From Bacteroidales bacterium (GTDB taxonomy: Bacteria > Bacteroidota > Bacteroidia > Bacteroidales > Muribaculaceae), in contig CAJTEX010000012.1 of NCBI GenBank assembly GCA_910575615.1, positions 1 to 64,000 of the forward strand: a stretch of 64,000 nucleotides of DNA, given 5' to 3'. Under the pieces are notes generated by a model that was given only the letters and a program-made list of their open reading frames with translations, did not search any database and was not told the DNA's origin. The position numbers and the translations under genes are program-made. Below, piece after piece: positions 18,782 to 26,509 of the stretch (position 1 is its first letter; the number at the start of each line of letters is the position of its first letter).

Positions 18782-18841
18782 AATCAACAACAAAACGCCC
18801 CGGCTCTGGTTTTCGAGAGCCGGGGCGTTTTGTTGTTGATT
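18782..18841. terminator. Bidirectional terminator with a perfect 26-bp stem
   Basis: Arms at 18782-18807 and 18816-18841 are exact reverse complements with an 8-nt loop. The core is G+C-rich (GCCCCGGCTCT) and the outer part gives a T-rich 3' tail on both strands, so it can stop valS (plus) and the OmpA-family gene (minus). Confidence 0.9.
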
Positions 18842-18856
18842 TGTGTCTGTGGCAGA

Positions 18857-19552
18857 TTACTTGAGAGTGCCGTTCTCAGCCTGCTGGATCATCTGCTGGT
18901 TTGCGGTGATGTAGATTTCCACGCGACGGTTCTGGGCGCGTCCGGCGGCGGTGTCGTTTGATGCGACATAGTCGGCCATCGGGATGCCCTGGTAGGTAAG
19001 ACGGGTGGGGGAGATGCCGCTGTCTACCAGGAAGCGATCAACAGCCAGCGCGCGTCCGTCGGCCACACGTGTGTTGACCTCAAGCGAGCCGGTGTTGTCG
19101 GTGAATCCGAAAATCTGCACGTTGGTCTCGGCGTTCTGCTTGAGCGACGCCGCGAACTGGGCCAGTTCGGTCTGCGCGCTGGCGCTGAGGGTGGTGCCAT
19201 TGGTGGGGAAGAGAATTCCGCCGGGGAAGGTCACCTTGATGGCTGCGAGGCCGTTCTGGTCGTCAACACGTTCAACCTGGGCATTCTGGAGCTGCTCTTC
19301 GAGCTGCTTTGCCTGCTTGTCCATACGGTTTCCGATAAGCGCGCCAGCTCCGGCGCCTACGGCTGTGCCGATTGCCGCACCGATACCTGCGCCTTTTCCG
19401 CCGCCGATCAGCGCGCCGAGGCCTGCGCCGAGAGCGCCGCCACCACCGCCGCCGATGAGGGCACCTTTGCCGGTGTTGGTCATTGAACTACATCCGGTGA
19501 GCAGCATACCTGCCGCAACCATACCGAGGCATAAAGTCTTAAAAGCTTTCAT
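18857..19552 (-). CDS. OmpA-family lipoprotein with glycine zipper (YiaD-like)
   Basis: A 231-residue outer-membrane lipoprotein. Signal peptide with lipobox LTGC (Cys21), then a glycine zipper of GALIGGG and GAGIGAAIG-type repeats (about 28-76), a short charged helix, and an OmpA C-terminal peptidoglycan-binding domain (about 105-220). The domain has the expected Asp in GFTDNTGS and the Arg in AAGRAQNRRVEIYI. It likely anchors the outer membrane to the wall. Single gene with its own -7 element, divergent from the DUF5606 gene. Confidence 0.93.
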   Translation of the reverse strand: MKAFKTLCLGMVAAGMLLTGCSSMTNTGKGALIGGGGGGALGAGLGALIGGGKGAGIGAAIGTAVGAGAGALIGNRMDKQAKQLEEQLQNAQVERVDDQNGLAAIKVTFPGGILFPTNGTTLSASAQTELAQFAASLKQNAETNVQIFGFTDNTGSLEVNTRVADGRALAVDRFLVDSGISPTRLTYQGIPMADYVASNDTAAGRAQNRRVEIYITANQQMIQQAENGTLK

Positions 19553-19687
19553 ACTTTAGTATAAATAGTTAGTTGATATTTGGATCATTTTATCAAGTCA
19601 GCCCTTTGGCTTAATCCGGCAAGGAATGCCGTCTGTTTCAGATACTATTGGAAACAATCAAACCTCGCTGATTGTCGGAGTCGGCTG

Positions 19688-19695
19688 CAAAGTTA
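19688..19695 (-). promoter_or_regulatory. -7 element of the OmpA-family gene
   Basis: Minus-strand TAACTTTG, about 135 nt upstream of the start, giving a long leader. No convincing -33 element. The A+T-rich spacer 19700-19740 separates it from the opposite promoter. Confidence 0.5.
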
Positions 19696-19735
19696 ACGAA
19701 ATTTATATAAAATTCATCATTCATTTTTATAAAAT

Positions 19736-19765
19736 TTGGAAAACCAGCCGGAGTTAACTAACTTT
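19736..19765 (+). promoter_or_regulatory. Promoter of the DUF5606 gene
   Basis: TTG (19736-19738, within TTTG), a 19-nt gap and TAACTTTG (19758-19765). Full consensus match, about 40 nt before the ATG at 19807. Confidence 0.65.
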
Positions 19766-19806
19766 GCACCCGAATTGTTATATACATAACAAACAAGATT
19801 GACACC

Positions 19807-20259
19807 ATGCTTAAGAAAATTCTTTCCATCTCCGGCAAGCCCGGACTCTATCGCCTTGTCAGCCAGGGCCGCAATATGCTCATCGTGGAGAACATCGCCA
19901 CCGGTCGCCGTCAGCCCGCCTACGCCTCAGACAAGGTCGTTTCCCTGGGCGACATCGCCATCTACACCACTGACTCCGACACCCCCTTGGCCGATGTGCT
20001 GGAAAAAGTAAAGGAAGCCACCGGAGGAAAAGAAGTGGATGTCAAAGCTCTCGGCGACGACACCAAGGTGCGTGAATATTTCAAGACCATTCTCCCCGAT
20101 TACGACGAGGAGCGCGTATACACCACCGACATCCGCAAACTCTTCTCTTGGTACAACCAGCTTGTGGCAGCCGGAGTCACCGAATTCAAAGACAATGAAA
20201 TCGCCGAGGATGAAGCCGCTGAGGCAGCCGAAGCCGCCGACGAGGCAGCCAAAGCCTGA
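19807..20259 (+). CDS. DUF5606 domain protein
   Basis: A 150-residue soluble protein of the Bacteroidetes-specific DUF5606 family, function unknown. The conserved N-terminal part (LSISGKPGLYRLVSQGRNMLIVENI) looks like an SH3-like beta barrel, followed by VVSLGDIAIYT and a helical domain containing KVREYFKTILPDYDEERVY and KLFSWYNQLVAAG. The tail (about 130-150) is a low-complexity Glu/Ala run, AEDEAAEAAEAAD. Monocistronic, between its promoter and a strong terminator. Confidence 0.88.
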   Translation: MLKKILSISGKPGLYRLVSQGRNMLIVENIATGRRQPAYASDKVVSLGDIAIYTTDSDTPLADVLEKVKEATGGKEVDVKALGDDTKVREYFKTILPDYDEERVYTTDIRKLFSWYNQLVAAGVTEFKDNEIAEDEAAEAAEAADEAAKA

Positions 20260-20284
20260 GCGACATCCTTACCGTGACAAACAA

Positions 20285-20336
20285 AGTCAGACCGCCTCTT
20301 CGCTGCCCGTAACGGCAGTAAGGAGGCGGCCTGACT
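20285..20336. terminator. Bidirectional terminator between DUF5606 and tolC-like genes
   Basis: Outer stem AGTCAG with CTGACT and inner stem CCGCCTC with GAGGCGG, interrupted by one A/C mismatch; a second small hairpin (CTGCC/GGCAG) sits in the loop. It ends in TTTAT on the plus strand. Confidence 0.7.
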
Positions 20337-20368
20337 TTATGCTTTGTGTTGCTTAGGGGGAGGGGGAA

Positions 20369-21673
20369 TCAGAGGCGGTTTGTCTCGTAGAAGCGGAGGA
20401 TGCGGTAGCGCAGCAGGTATTCGTAGCGTGAGGAGATGCGTGAGATCTCGACGCGGAAGAGGTTGTTTTTGGCTTGCTCGAAGTCGGTGGGGGTGGCGCG
20501 GCCGAGGGCGTAGCGTTCGCGGGTGGCTTCGAATGAGAGGCGGGTCTTGTCGAGGGTCTCGCTTGATGTCAGGAATTTGTCGCGCGCTCCGGTGGCCTGG
20601 GTGTAGGCGAGCTGGATGGTCTTGTAGAGTTCGCTTTCCCTGCGGTCGAGCTCGAGCCGGGCCGAGGTCTCCTGGAGTCTGGCGCGCCGGATGTTGTTGC
20701 GGGTGGAGAATGCGTCGAAGATGGGGATGGAGAGGCGCAAGCCGAGATATGTTGATAAGTTGTTGCGCATCTGGGTGGCGAAGGGCTGGTTGTCATATCC
20801 GGCGACGGTGTAGTAGCTCGACCCGACTGACGCGTCGAATGACAGCCTTGGCATGTATCCGCTGCGGGCGTATGACACTCGGTCACGGGCTGTGACTATG
20901 CCTTGCCGAGCCGACAGGATGGAGTGGTTGTGTTCCAAGGCGCGGCTGTAGACCACATCCGGGCCCGGTATCTCGGGGTTTTCCTCGTCAAGCGGTGCCA
21001 CGTCGAAGCCGTCAGCTGTCGGCAGCTGCAGCAGGTTGGCGAGATTGACAAGTGCCACCCTCACGTCGTTTTCGGCAGTGATTACCTGCAGGCGGTCCTG
21101 GGCCTGCTGCGCCTCCGCGTCGTAGAGGTATGCCTCGGCGACTTTTCCCTCGTCGACAAGAGCTTTTTGGCGCTCTACCTCATATGTCGAGTATGACAGC
21201 TGGGAAATAGCGCTCTTCGCGACCTCCTTGTTGTAAAGCACCTGGAGGTATTGGGCCATTATGTTTAGGGTGAGGTCATCTTTGGCCGCCTCGAATTCCA
21301 TCAGGTATTGTTGCATGGCGGATTTGGCCACTTTGAGCTGCCTCACGTCTGACAGTCCCTGGAAGAGCGGCAGCGACATGTTGACACCCCATTGGAAACT
21401 GCTTGTGTTGCGGTCGGCGTAGGTGTTGTCTGATGTCAGACCGCGTCCGAAGTTGAATCCCTCGGAGGCGCTGGCCGACAGTGTGGGGAGAAACGCGTCT
21501 TTGGCCGATGTCACGTCTATTTCTGACTGGTCTACCTGCAGGCGGGAATTTTTGACAGTCAGGTTGTTCTCCAGCGCGTAATCCACGCAACGCTGCAACG
21601 TCCAGGTCTCGTCGGCTGTCGCGCTGCCAGACATTGCGATGGCAAGCAGTGGGGCTATGATTGATTTTCTCAT
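20369..21673 (-). CDS. TolC-family outer-membrane efflux protein
   Basis: A 434-residue outer-membrane channel with signal peptide MRKSIIAPLLAIAMSGSATA. Two repeated OEP segments are visible: ALENNLTVKNSRLQVDQSEIDV, and in the second half RDRVSYARSGYMPRLSFDASVG followed by LRLSIPIFDAFSTRNNIRRARLQ. Long helical stretches between them would form the periplasmic tunnel. Last gene of a five-gene minus-strand export operon; the adaptor gene ends 18 nt upstream. Confidence 0.93.
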   Translation of the reverse strand: MRKSIIAPLLAIAMSGSATADETWTLQRCVDYALENNLTVKNSRLQVDQSEIDVTSAKDAFLPTLSASASEGFNFGRGLTSDNTYADRNTSSFQWGVNMSLPLFQGLSDVRQLKVAKSAMQQYLMEFEAAKDDLTLNIMAQYLQVLYNKEVAKSAISQLSYSTYEVERQKALVDEGKVAEAYLYDAEAQQAQDRLQVITAENDVRVALVNLANLLQLPTADGFDVAPLDEENPEIPGPDVVYSRALEHNHSILSARQGIVTARDRVSYARSGYMPRLSFDASVGSSYYTVAGYDNQPFATQMRNNLSTYLGLRLSIPIFDAFSTRNNIRRARLQETSARLELDRRESELYKTIQLAYTQATGARDKFLTSSETLDKTRLSFEATRERYALGRATPTDFEQAKNNLFRVEISRISSRYEYLLRYRILRFYETNRL

Positions 21674-21691
21674 GTTTCTGTGGATTGAATG

Positions 21692-22795
21692 TTAATCGGC
21701 CTTGTTGCCGCGCAGCTTAGAGTCAGTGGTGATGGAGGACGGGCCGAGCAGGGCCACATCGATTCCGTTGGAAAGTCCTGTCTCGACGGCAACCTTCTTG
21801 AACGTCTGATGCTTGTCTTCGCCCGAGGTCAGCAGATAGACAAATGTCGAGTCATTTGAGTACTCGATGATGCGTTCGGGGACAGAGACAACATTCTCGG
21901 CTCTCTCGAGAATGACGGTGGCGTTGGCGCTGTATCCCGCGCGCAGTTTGGCGGTGTCGGATGATTTCAGGGCGGCCTTCACCTCGAAAGTGTTGGTGCC
22001 GTTGTCATCCGTAGCCATAGGGGCGATTTTCTCTATGACGGCATTGTAGTCAGAGCCTTGTATGGCACCCACGGCAATGCGCACGTTCATGCCCTCGTTC
22101 AGCAGGTCGACCTCGGTCTCGTCGATTTTACCCTTGAAAATCAGGTCGGTCATGTCGGCGATTTTGGCTATGGTGGTGCCATCGTTGAAGGTGTTGGACT
22201 GTATCACTGATGTTCCGACCTTAACTGGAACCTCCAGCACTATGCCCGTGACGGTGGCCCTGACCAGGGTGTTGGAGCCCTGGGTGTCGAAGGCCGAGAC
22301 ACCGTCGCGCACAATCCGCAACTGGTCGTTGGCCTGGTCGAGTTCCTGTCTGGCGCGTTCGTAGGCAGCCTGGTCGGCCTCGAATTTCTCGCGGCTCTCA
22401 TATTTCTTCTCAAAGAGCGTCTTGGTGCGCTCATAGGTCTGGCGGGCCTCCTCAAGTGAAATCTTGGCCACTCGTATGCGGCTTTCGGCAGAGGAAAGCT
22501 GAGTCGCCTCCGGTATAACCTTGATTTTCGCTATGATGTCGCCATTGTTGACATGGTCGCCCGGTTCGACAAGGATTTCGCTGATGATGCCTGAAATCTG
22601 AGGTTTGATTTCAATCTCGTCGCGGGGCTCGATGTCGCCGGTCAGCACAGTGGTGCGCTCAATCGTGCCTGTCGTTGGGGAGACAAGCTCATAGGTTGCC
22701 ACGTGGCCTTTGGAGTTGATGAAAAGGTAGACAAATGTGCCGATGAAAATTGCGGCGATGACTGTCCACATCAGGATTCTGAAAAACTTCTTCAT
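21692..22795 (-). CDS. Membrane-fusion (periplasmic adaptor) protein of a MacAB-type exporter
   Basis: About 367 residues. The frame is open to 22855, which would overlap the permease gene, but MKKFFRILMWTVIAAIFIGTF at 22795 gives a single inner-membrane anchor and clean spacing. Visible parts: an N-terminal barrel/lipoyl half (RTTVLTGDIEPRDEIEIKPQ, then VEPGDHVNNGDIIAKI), a coiled-coil hairpin (about 90-160, residues such as SLEEARQTYERTKTLFEKKY), the second lipoyl half (LVRATVTGIVLEVPVKVG) and a beta-barrel domain. It should bridge the ABC permeases to the TolC-like channel. Confidence 0.92.
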   Translation of the reverse strand: MKKFFRILMWTVIAAIFIGTFVYLFINSKGHVATYELVSPTTGTIERTTVLTGDIEPRDEIEIKPQISGIISEILVEPGDHVNNGDIIAKIKVIPEATQLSSAESRIRVAKISLEEARQTYERTKTLFEKKYESREKFEADQAAYERARQELDQANDQLRIVRDGVSAFDTQGSNTLVRATVTGIVLEVPVKVGTSVIQSNTFNDGTTIAKIADMTDLIFKGKIDETEVDLLNEGMNVRIAVGAIQGSDYNAVIEKIAPMATDDNGTNTFEVKAALKSSDTAKLRAGYSANATVILERAENVVSVPERIIEYSNDSTFVYLLTSGEDKHQTFKKVAVETGLSNGIDVALLGPSSITTDSKLRGNKAD

Positions 22796-22832
22796 AAGTT
22801 CAGGATTGTATGCTGCTGTTGTTGTTTTGTTT

Positions 22833-24083
22833 TCACTTGTCGTTGAGGGCCTCAATCGGTTTTATGCGCATGGCCTTTATGGCTGGAATCAGTCCGGCGA
22901 GTGTGCCCAGGATGACAAACACGCCGATGATAGCCAGCGCCTGCCAGAGGGTCATCTGGAAATGCGGTGTGGAGGTGGCGTTGGCGGTCACGGCGGCAGA
23001 TACACCCAGCACCAGGCAGGCCAGAGAGATGCCGGCCATGCCGGCTATCGCGGTCAGCGTCACTCCCTCGGATAGAATCTGGACGGTGACATCAGCCGGT
23101 TTGGCTCCGATGGCGCGCCTTATGCCGAACTCCTGTGTGCGCTCTTTCACAATCACCCACATGATGTTGCCTATACCGATGATTCCCGCAATCAGAGTCG
23201 ACAACCCGATGAACAGGGCGAGGAAAGATATGCCGATGAACAGTGTGTCGACCTTGGCGAACAGGTCGGAGATGTCGAGATACCACATCGCGCTGTTGTC
23301 GTCGGGGGCGACCTGGTGGCGCGAATAAAGCACCCGCCTGATTTTCGGCTCAAGTCTGGAGAAATCTGCCGTCTTGTCGCCGACCATCATTATCACGTCA
23401 ACCTTGTCGCCGCGGTTGAAGGCTTTCTGGAAGGTGGAGACAGGGATGATCACCACATTGTCGATGCGGTCGTTCATCTGTATCTCGCTGGTCTGGTAAG
23501 CGGTGCCTATTATGGTGTATGATATGCCGTTGACGAGGATGGCTTTCCCTACGGGGGAGGACTCTCCGGGAAACAGTTCGTTGGCCACCTTCTTGCCGAC
23601 CACTGCCACCTTCCGCTGGGAAAGCACATCAGCCTCGTTTATGAACCGGCCGCTTTCGATTTCAGGGAGCATCACATCGGTGAAATCCTTTTCCACCCCC
23701 CATACCTGCCCGGAGAAACTGTGGCGACCGTTGCGAAAACTGATATTGCCTTCGGCCGACTGCGGGGTGACGGTCTTCAATTCAGGGAGCAACAGCCTCA
23801 GACGCTCGATGTCGGTATGGTCGGCCTGCCAGCGTCGTCCCTTGGCGTGGCCCATATAGGGAAGTGTGGTGCGGTTGGGAAACAATATCGCGCTGTTGGT
23901 GGAGAATCCTTCAAAGTTTCTTCTCAGTAGGTCTTCCGCTCCGCGTGCGCCCCCCATGAGGCATGCGAGCATGAACACTCCCCAGAATATGCCAAAGGCT
24001 GTGAGGAAGGTGCGCGTCTTGTTGCGCGCCAGCGTGGAGCCGATTTCCTTCCAGTTCTCTATGTCGAAAAATGGTGTCTTCAC
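22833..24083 (-). CDS. MacB-like ABC exporter permease, second copy
   Basis: A 416-residue permease with a GTG start. One membrane segment near the N terminus (TFLTAFGIFWGVFMLACLMG), a large periplasmic MacB-PCD domain (about 50-260), then three membrane segments in the FtsX domain with NIMWVIVKERTQEFGIRRAIGAKP, a motif shared with its neighbour. There is no ATPase domain; that is encoded separately by the first gene. Two different permeases probably form a heterodimer. Substrate unknown. Confidence 0.9.
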   Translation of the reverse strand: MKTPFFDIENWKEIGSTLARNKTRTFLTAFGIFWGVFMLACLMGGARGAEDLLRRNFEGFSTNSAILFPNRTTLPYMGHAKGRRWQADHTDIERLRLLLPELKTVTPQSAEGNISFRNGRHSFSGQVWGVEKDFTDVMLPEIESGRFINEADVLSQRKVAVVGKKVANELFPGESSPVGKAILVNGISYTIIGTAYQTSEIQMNDRIDNVVIIPVSTFQKAFNRGDKVDVIMMVGDKTADFSRLEPKIRRVLYSRHQVAPDDNSAMWYLDISDLFAKVDTLFIGISFLALFIGLSTLIAGIIGIGNIMWVIVKERTQEFGIRRAIGAKPADVTVQILSEGVTLTAIAGMAGISLACLVLGVSAAVTANATSTPHFQMTLWQALAIIGVFVILGTLAGLIPAIKAMRIKPIEALNDK

Positions 24084-24107
24084 TGTCGTGTCATAGTTGA
24101 AAATTTC

Positions 24108-25325
24108 TCATTCGTCGCGCAGGGCTTCGACCGGCTTGACTTTCAGGGCCCTCAGCGCAGGGAAGAGGCCGGCCAGCGCTCCGGCCACAATCAGCACCGC
24201 GGTGACTTGGGCTGCAATGCCGAGGTCGACATGTGCGTAGTCCATGATGCCGTCTCCTACATTGGCGGCCAGCACCTCGGTCAGGACAGTTCCGAGCACG
24301 ATGCCGATATATCCGAAAAGGGTGGTGATGACAACCGATTCAGTTAGAATCTGTGTCAGTATCTTTACGGGCTTGGCCCCGATTGCGCGTCGGATGCCTA
24401 TCTCGTGGGTACGCTCCTTGACCGACACAAACATTATGTTGCTGATGCCGATTATACCACTCAGGAGTGTCAGTAGTCCCAGAATCCAGACCCCGATGTT
24501 GAGGATGCTCATTCCGCCCTGAACGGTCAGGGCATTTGATACGGCATTCCAGATCCATACCCCTGATTCGTCGTCAGGGTCAAAACCATGGGTCGAGGCG
24601 AGGGTCTGACGGATGTCCTTCTCAATTTTGTCGGCCTGCTCGACCTCGGTCACCCCTTTGAGCAGGAGGACTATCTGGTCAAGGTCGGTGTTGTCTGACG
24701 CGAATACCTGGGCCGTGGTGTAAGGTATGTATATGGTGCGAAACCTGGATTCGTATACCCCCACGACCAGAAACGAGAGTCCGATGCAGTCGACCCGCTG
24801 GCCGACGGCCTTTTTCCCGTCGGGCGGGAAAAGCTGTTCGGCATACTCTTTTGGAAGCACCATCACCTTGGTCTTGTTGTCGAGTTCGGCCTGCGAGATG
24901 AAGCGTCCGTCAACCATGTCAAGCCGGTTGAGGTCGCGGGCAGATGGGAAAACCCCGGTGAAACCGGCTTCCACATATGTTGTGTTAGTTGCCACGCCGG
25001 ATTGCCTGCCGTTGAGTTCGGAGGTCACCTCCTCCACCACGTCGCGTTGCTCGCGGCTGAGGGTGTTGATGTCGTCGTTCTTGAGATTTATGCTTCTTCC
25101 CTCTCGGTAGCCACGGTAAGGCTTGGTGGTCACGCCGCCCCATACCGAAATCTTCTGGTTGTCGCTGTTCATCATATTCTCCTCGAAAGAGCGTATGATG
25201 GCGTTGGCGGCGCTCACCAGAGTAATCAGCATGAATATGCCCCACGCCACCGACAGCCCGGTAAGGGCCGTGCGGAGCTTGTTGTGGCGCATTGTCTGTA
25301 ATATTTCGTTGGCTAAGTCAAACAC
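24108..25325 (-). CDS. MacB-like ABC exporter permease, first copy
   Basis: About 405 residues. The longest frame starts at 25433, deep inside the ATPase gene, but a GTG at 25325 (VFDLANEILQTMRHNKLRTALTG) lies 7 nt after the ATPase stop and matches the usual family N terminus. Topology: one N-terminal membrane segment (LTGLSVAWGIFMLITLVSA), a MacB-PCD periplasmic domain, and three C-terminal segments with NIMFVSVKERTHEIGIRRAIGAKP. Paralogous to the next gene, from which it is separated by 24 nt. Confidence 0.9.
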   Translation of the reverse strand: MFDLANEILQTMRHNKLRTALTGLSVAWGIFMLITLVSAANAIIRSFEENMMNSDNQKISVWGGVTTKPYRGYREGRSINLKNDDINTLSREQRDVVEEVTSELNGRQSGVATNTTYVEAGFTGVFPSARDLNRLDMVDGRFISQAELDNKTKVMVLPKEYAEQLFPPDGKKAVGQRVDCIGLSFLVVGVYESRFRTIYIPYTTAQVFASDNTDLDQIVLLLKGVTEVEQADKIEKDIRQTLASTHGFDPDDESGVWIWNAVSNALTVQGGMSILNIGVWILGLLTLLSGIIGISNIMFVSVKERTHEIGIRRAIGAKPVKILTQILTESVVITTLFGYIGIVLGTVLTEVLAANVGDGIMDYAHVDLGIAAQVTAVLIVAGALAGLFPALRALKVKPVEALRDE

Positions 25326-25332
25326 GTCGCTG

Positions 25333-26019
25333 TCAGTTGTCTGTGATGATTGATTCGTCGGGAATGATGAGGCCGTCAGAGATGCGTATAACCCTGTCAC
25401 ACTGTCGGCCGACTCCGGGGTCATGGGTGACAATCACTATGGTCTTCCCTTCCTGGCGGTTGAGCTGGCGGAAAAGGGCCATCACGTCGCGCGAGGTGGA
25501 GGAGTCGAGCGCCCCGGTCGGCTCGTCGGCGAGGATGATTGACGGGTTTGTGATCATGGCCCTGGCGATTGCCACACGCTGTTTCTGACCGCCCGACAGT
25601 TCGCCCGGCAGATGGTGGGCGCGGTCAGCCAGGCCCATTTTCTCAAGCTGCTCTATGGCGAGGAGATTACGCTTGCGGCGTGACACACCTTGATAAAACA
25701 GCGGCAGGGCCACATTCTCCACGGCGTTTTTGTAATTGATGAGATTGAAAGACTGAAACACGAACCCTATCATTCGGTTGCGGTATTCGGCAGACCGGTT
25801 TTCCGAGAGGTCTTTTATCAATGTGCCGTCAAGGATATATTCCCCGGAATCATAGTTGTCAAGGATGCCGAGGATGTTGAGCAGGGTTGATTTCCCTGAG
25901 CCGGATGCGCCCATGATGGATACAAGCTCGCCACGCTCCACATGCAGGTTGATGCCCTTGAGGACATGGAGAGGCACAGCGCCCGGATATGTCTTGTTGA
26001 TGTCTGTAAGTTTTATCAT
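25333..26019 (-). CDS. ABC transporter ATP-binding protein (MacB/LolD type)
   Basis: About 228 residues. ATPase of the exporter encoded by this operon. Walker A is GASGSGKST, the Q-loop lies in GFVFQSFNLI, the signature is LSGGQ, Walker B is IILADEP, and the H-loop is IVTHD. Start chosen at 26019 (MIKLTDINKTYPG), preceded by AGGAGG about 13 nt upstream; the longer frame to 26052 would add an uninformative MPPKTGGFSSI. First gene of the operon ATPase - permease - permease - adaptor - TolC. Confidence 0.94.
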   Translation of the reverse strand: MIKLTDINKTYPGAVPLHVLKGINLHVERGELVSIMGASGSGKSTLLNILGILDNYDSGEYILDGTLIKDLSENRSAEYRNRMIGFVFQSFNLINYKNAVENVALPLFYQGVSRRKRNLLAIEQLEKMGLADRAHHLPGELSGGQKQRVAIARAMITNPSIILADEPTGALDSSTSRDVMALFRQLNRQEGKTIVIVTHDPGVGRQCDRVIRISDGLIIPDESIITDN

Positions 26020-26119
26020 AATGGATGAAAAGCCTCCTGTTTTTGGTGGCATTCATTGACTTTGACGATGAAAATCACCGATTGGTTGCACCATTGATGA
26101 AAAAAATCATCTTCGTCTC
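26020..26119. other. Leader region of the export operon
   Basis: No gene supported. It holds the AGGAGG of the ATPase gene and A+T-rich DNA. I could not find a clear TAnnTTTG promoter for the export operon on the minus strand here. Confidence 0.3.
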
Positions 26120-26150
26120 TTGCATATTAAAACGAATTGCCTTAATTTTG
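26120..26150 (+). promoter_or_regulatory. Promoter of the putative structured RNA
   Basis: TTG (26120-26122), a 20-nt gap and TAATTTTG (26143-26150). Full consensus match on the plus strand, although no plausible plus-strand protein gene follows before the terminator at 26437-26489. Confidence 0.65.
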
Positions 26151-26154
26151 CGTT

Positions 26155-26490
26155 ATAAAAACAAATGCCCGAGGTTGGAGAACCTCATCCAGGAGGCGCA
26201 AAAGACTTGATTGCATACATTGATGACGATATTTGCCACACCAAAGTTGATTGGGAAACTCATCAAATTTTAATGAAATGCCGAGACAACCTCGCTTTCC
26301 AATGGCGGGCCCCATCCTCCTCCGGGAGGACGCAGCCAATCCTTCAGGATTCCCTGCCAGGCGGATTACAAAGGACTGCGAGAACTCAAAACCTGTCTTT
26401 CGGAGTTTCATCGCATCCTTTGATGTGGCATCCTATAACAGGACGACCCCAGACGGATTGAATCCGCTTGAGGTCGTCCTGTTTTTTTTG
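26155..26490 (+). ncRNA. Candidate free-standing structured RNA, about 335 nt
   Basis: A plus-strand unit with its own promoter and a strong intrinsic terminator, but no convincing protein. Nested helices can be traced by eye: a 5' hairpin 26171-26176/26181-26186; then a long-range arm of 26261-26267/26419-26425, 26273-26278/26406-26411, 26281-26284/26400-26403, 26291-26295/26378-26382 and 26303-26308/26354-26359. The arm encloses two tetraloop hairpins, 26315-26320/26325-26330 (loop TCCG) and 26338-26342/26347-26351 (loop TTCA). It lacks the RNase P, tmRNA, SRP RNA and 6S signatures I know. Being nested in order over 165 nt, the helices are unlikely to be chance, but no conservation data were available. 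Confidence 0.55.
26437..26489 (+). terminator. Intrinsic terminator of the putative structured RNA
   Basis: A perfect 12-bp stem (26437-26448 with 26472-26483) containing a smaller CGGATT/AATCCG hairpin, followed by a run of eight T (26482-26489). The polarity is plus; on the minus strand no T-run follows. Confidence 0.85.
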
Positions 26491-26509
26491 TGCCTCGCCG
26501 TGGCTGCCG

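Noticed and set aside
25326-25433. Longer start for the first MacB-like permease
   Set aside because: It would overlap the ATPase gene by about 100 nt with a Ser/Thr-rich, non-family extension; the GTG at 25325 fits the family.
26142-26461. Short frames on both strands over the putative RNA (plus 26165-26461, minus 26142-26411)
   Set aside because: Compositions look random; the plus frame stops before the terminator stem and the minus frame reads out through the RNA promoter. The nested RNA helices explain the region better, though the minus frame was considered seriously.
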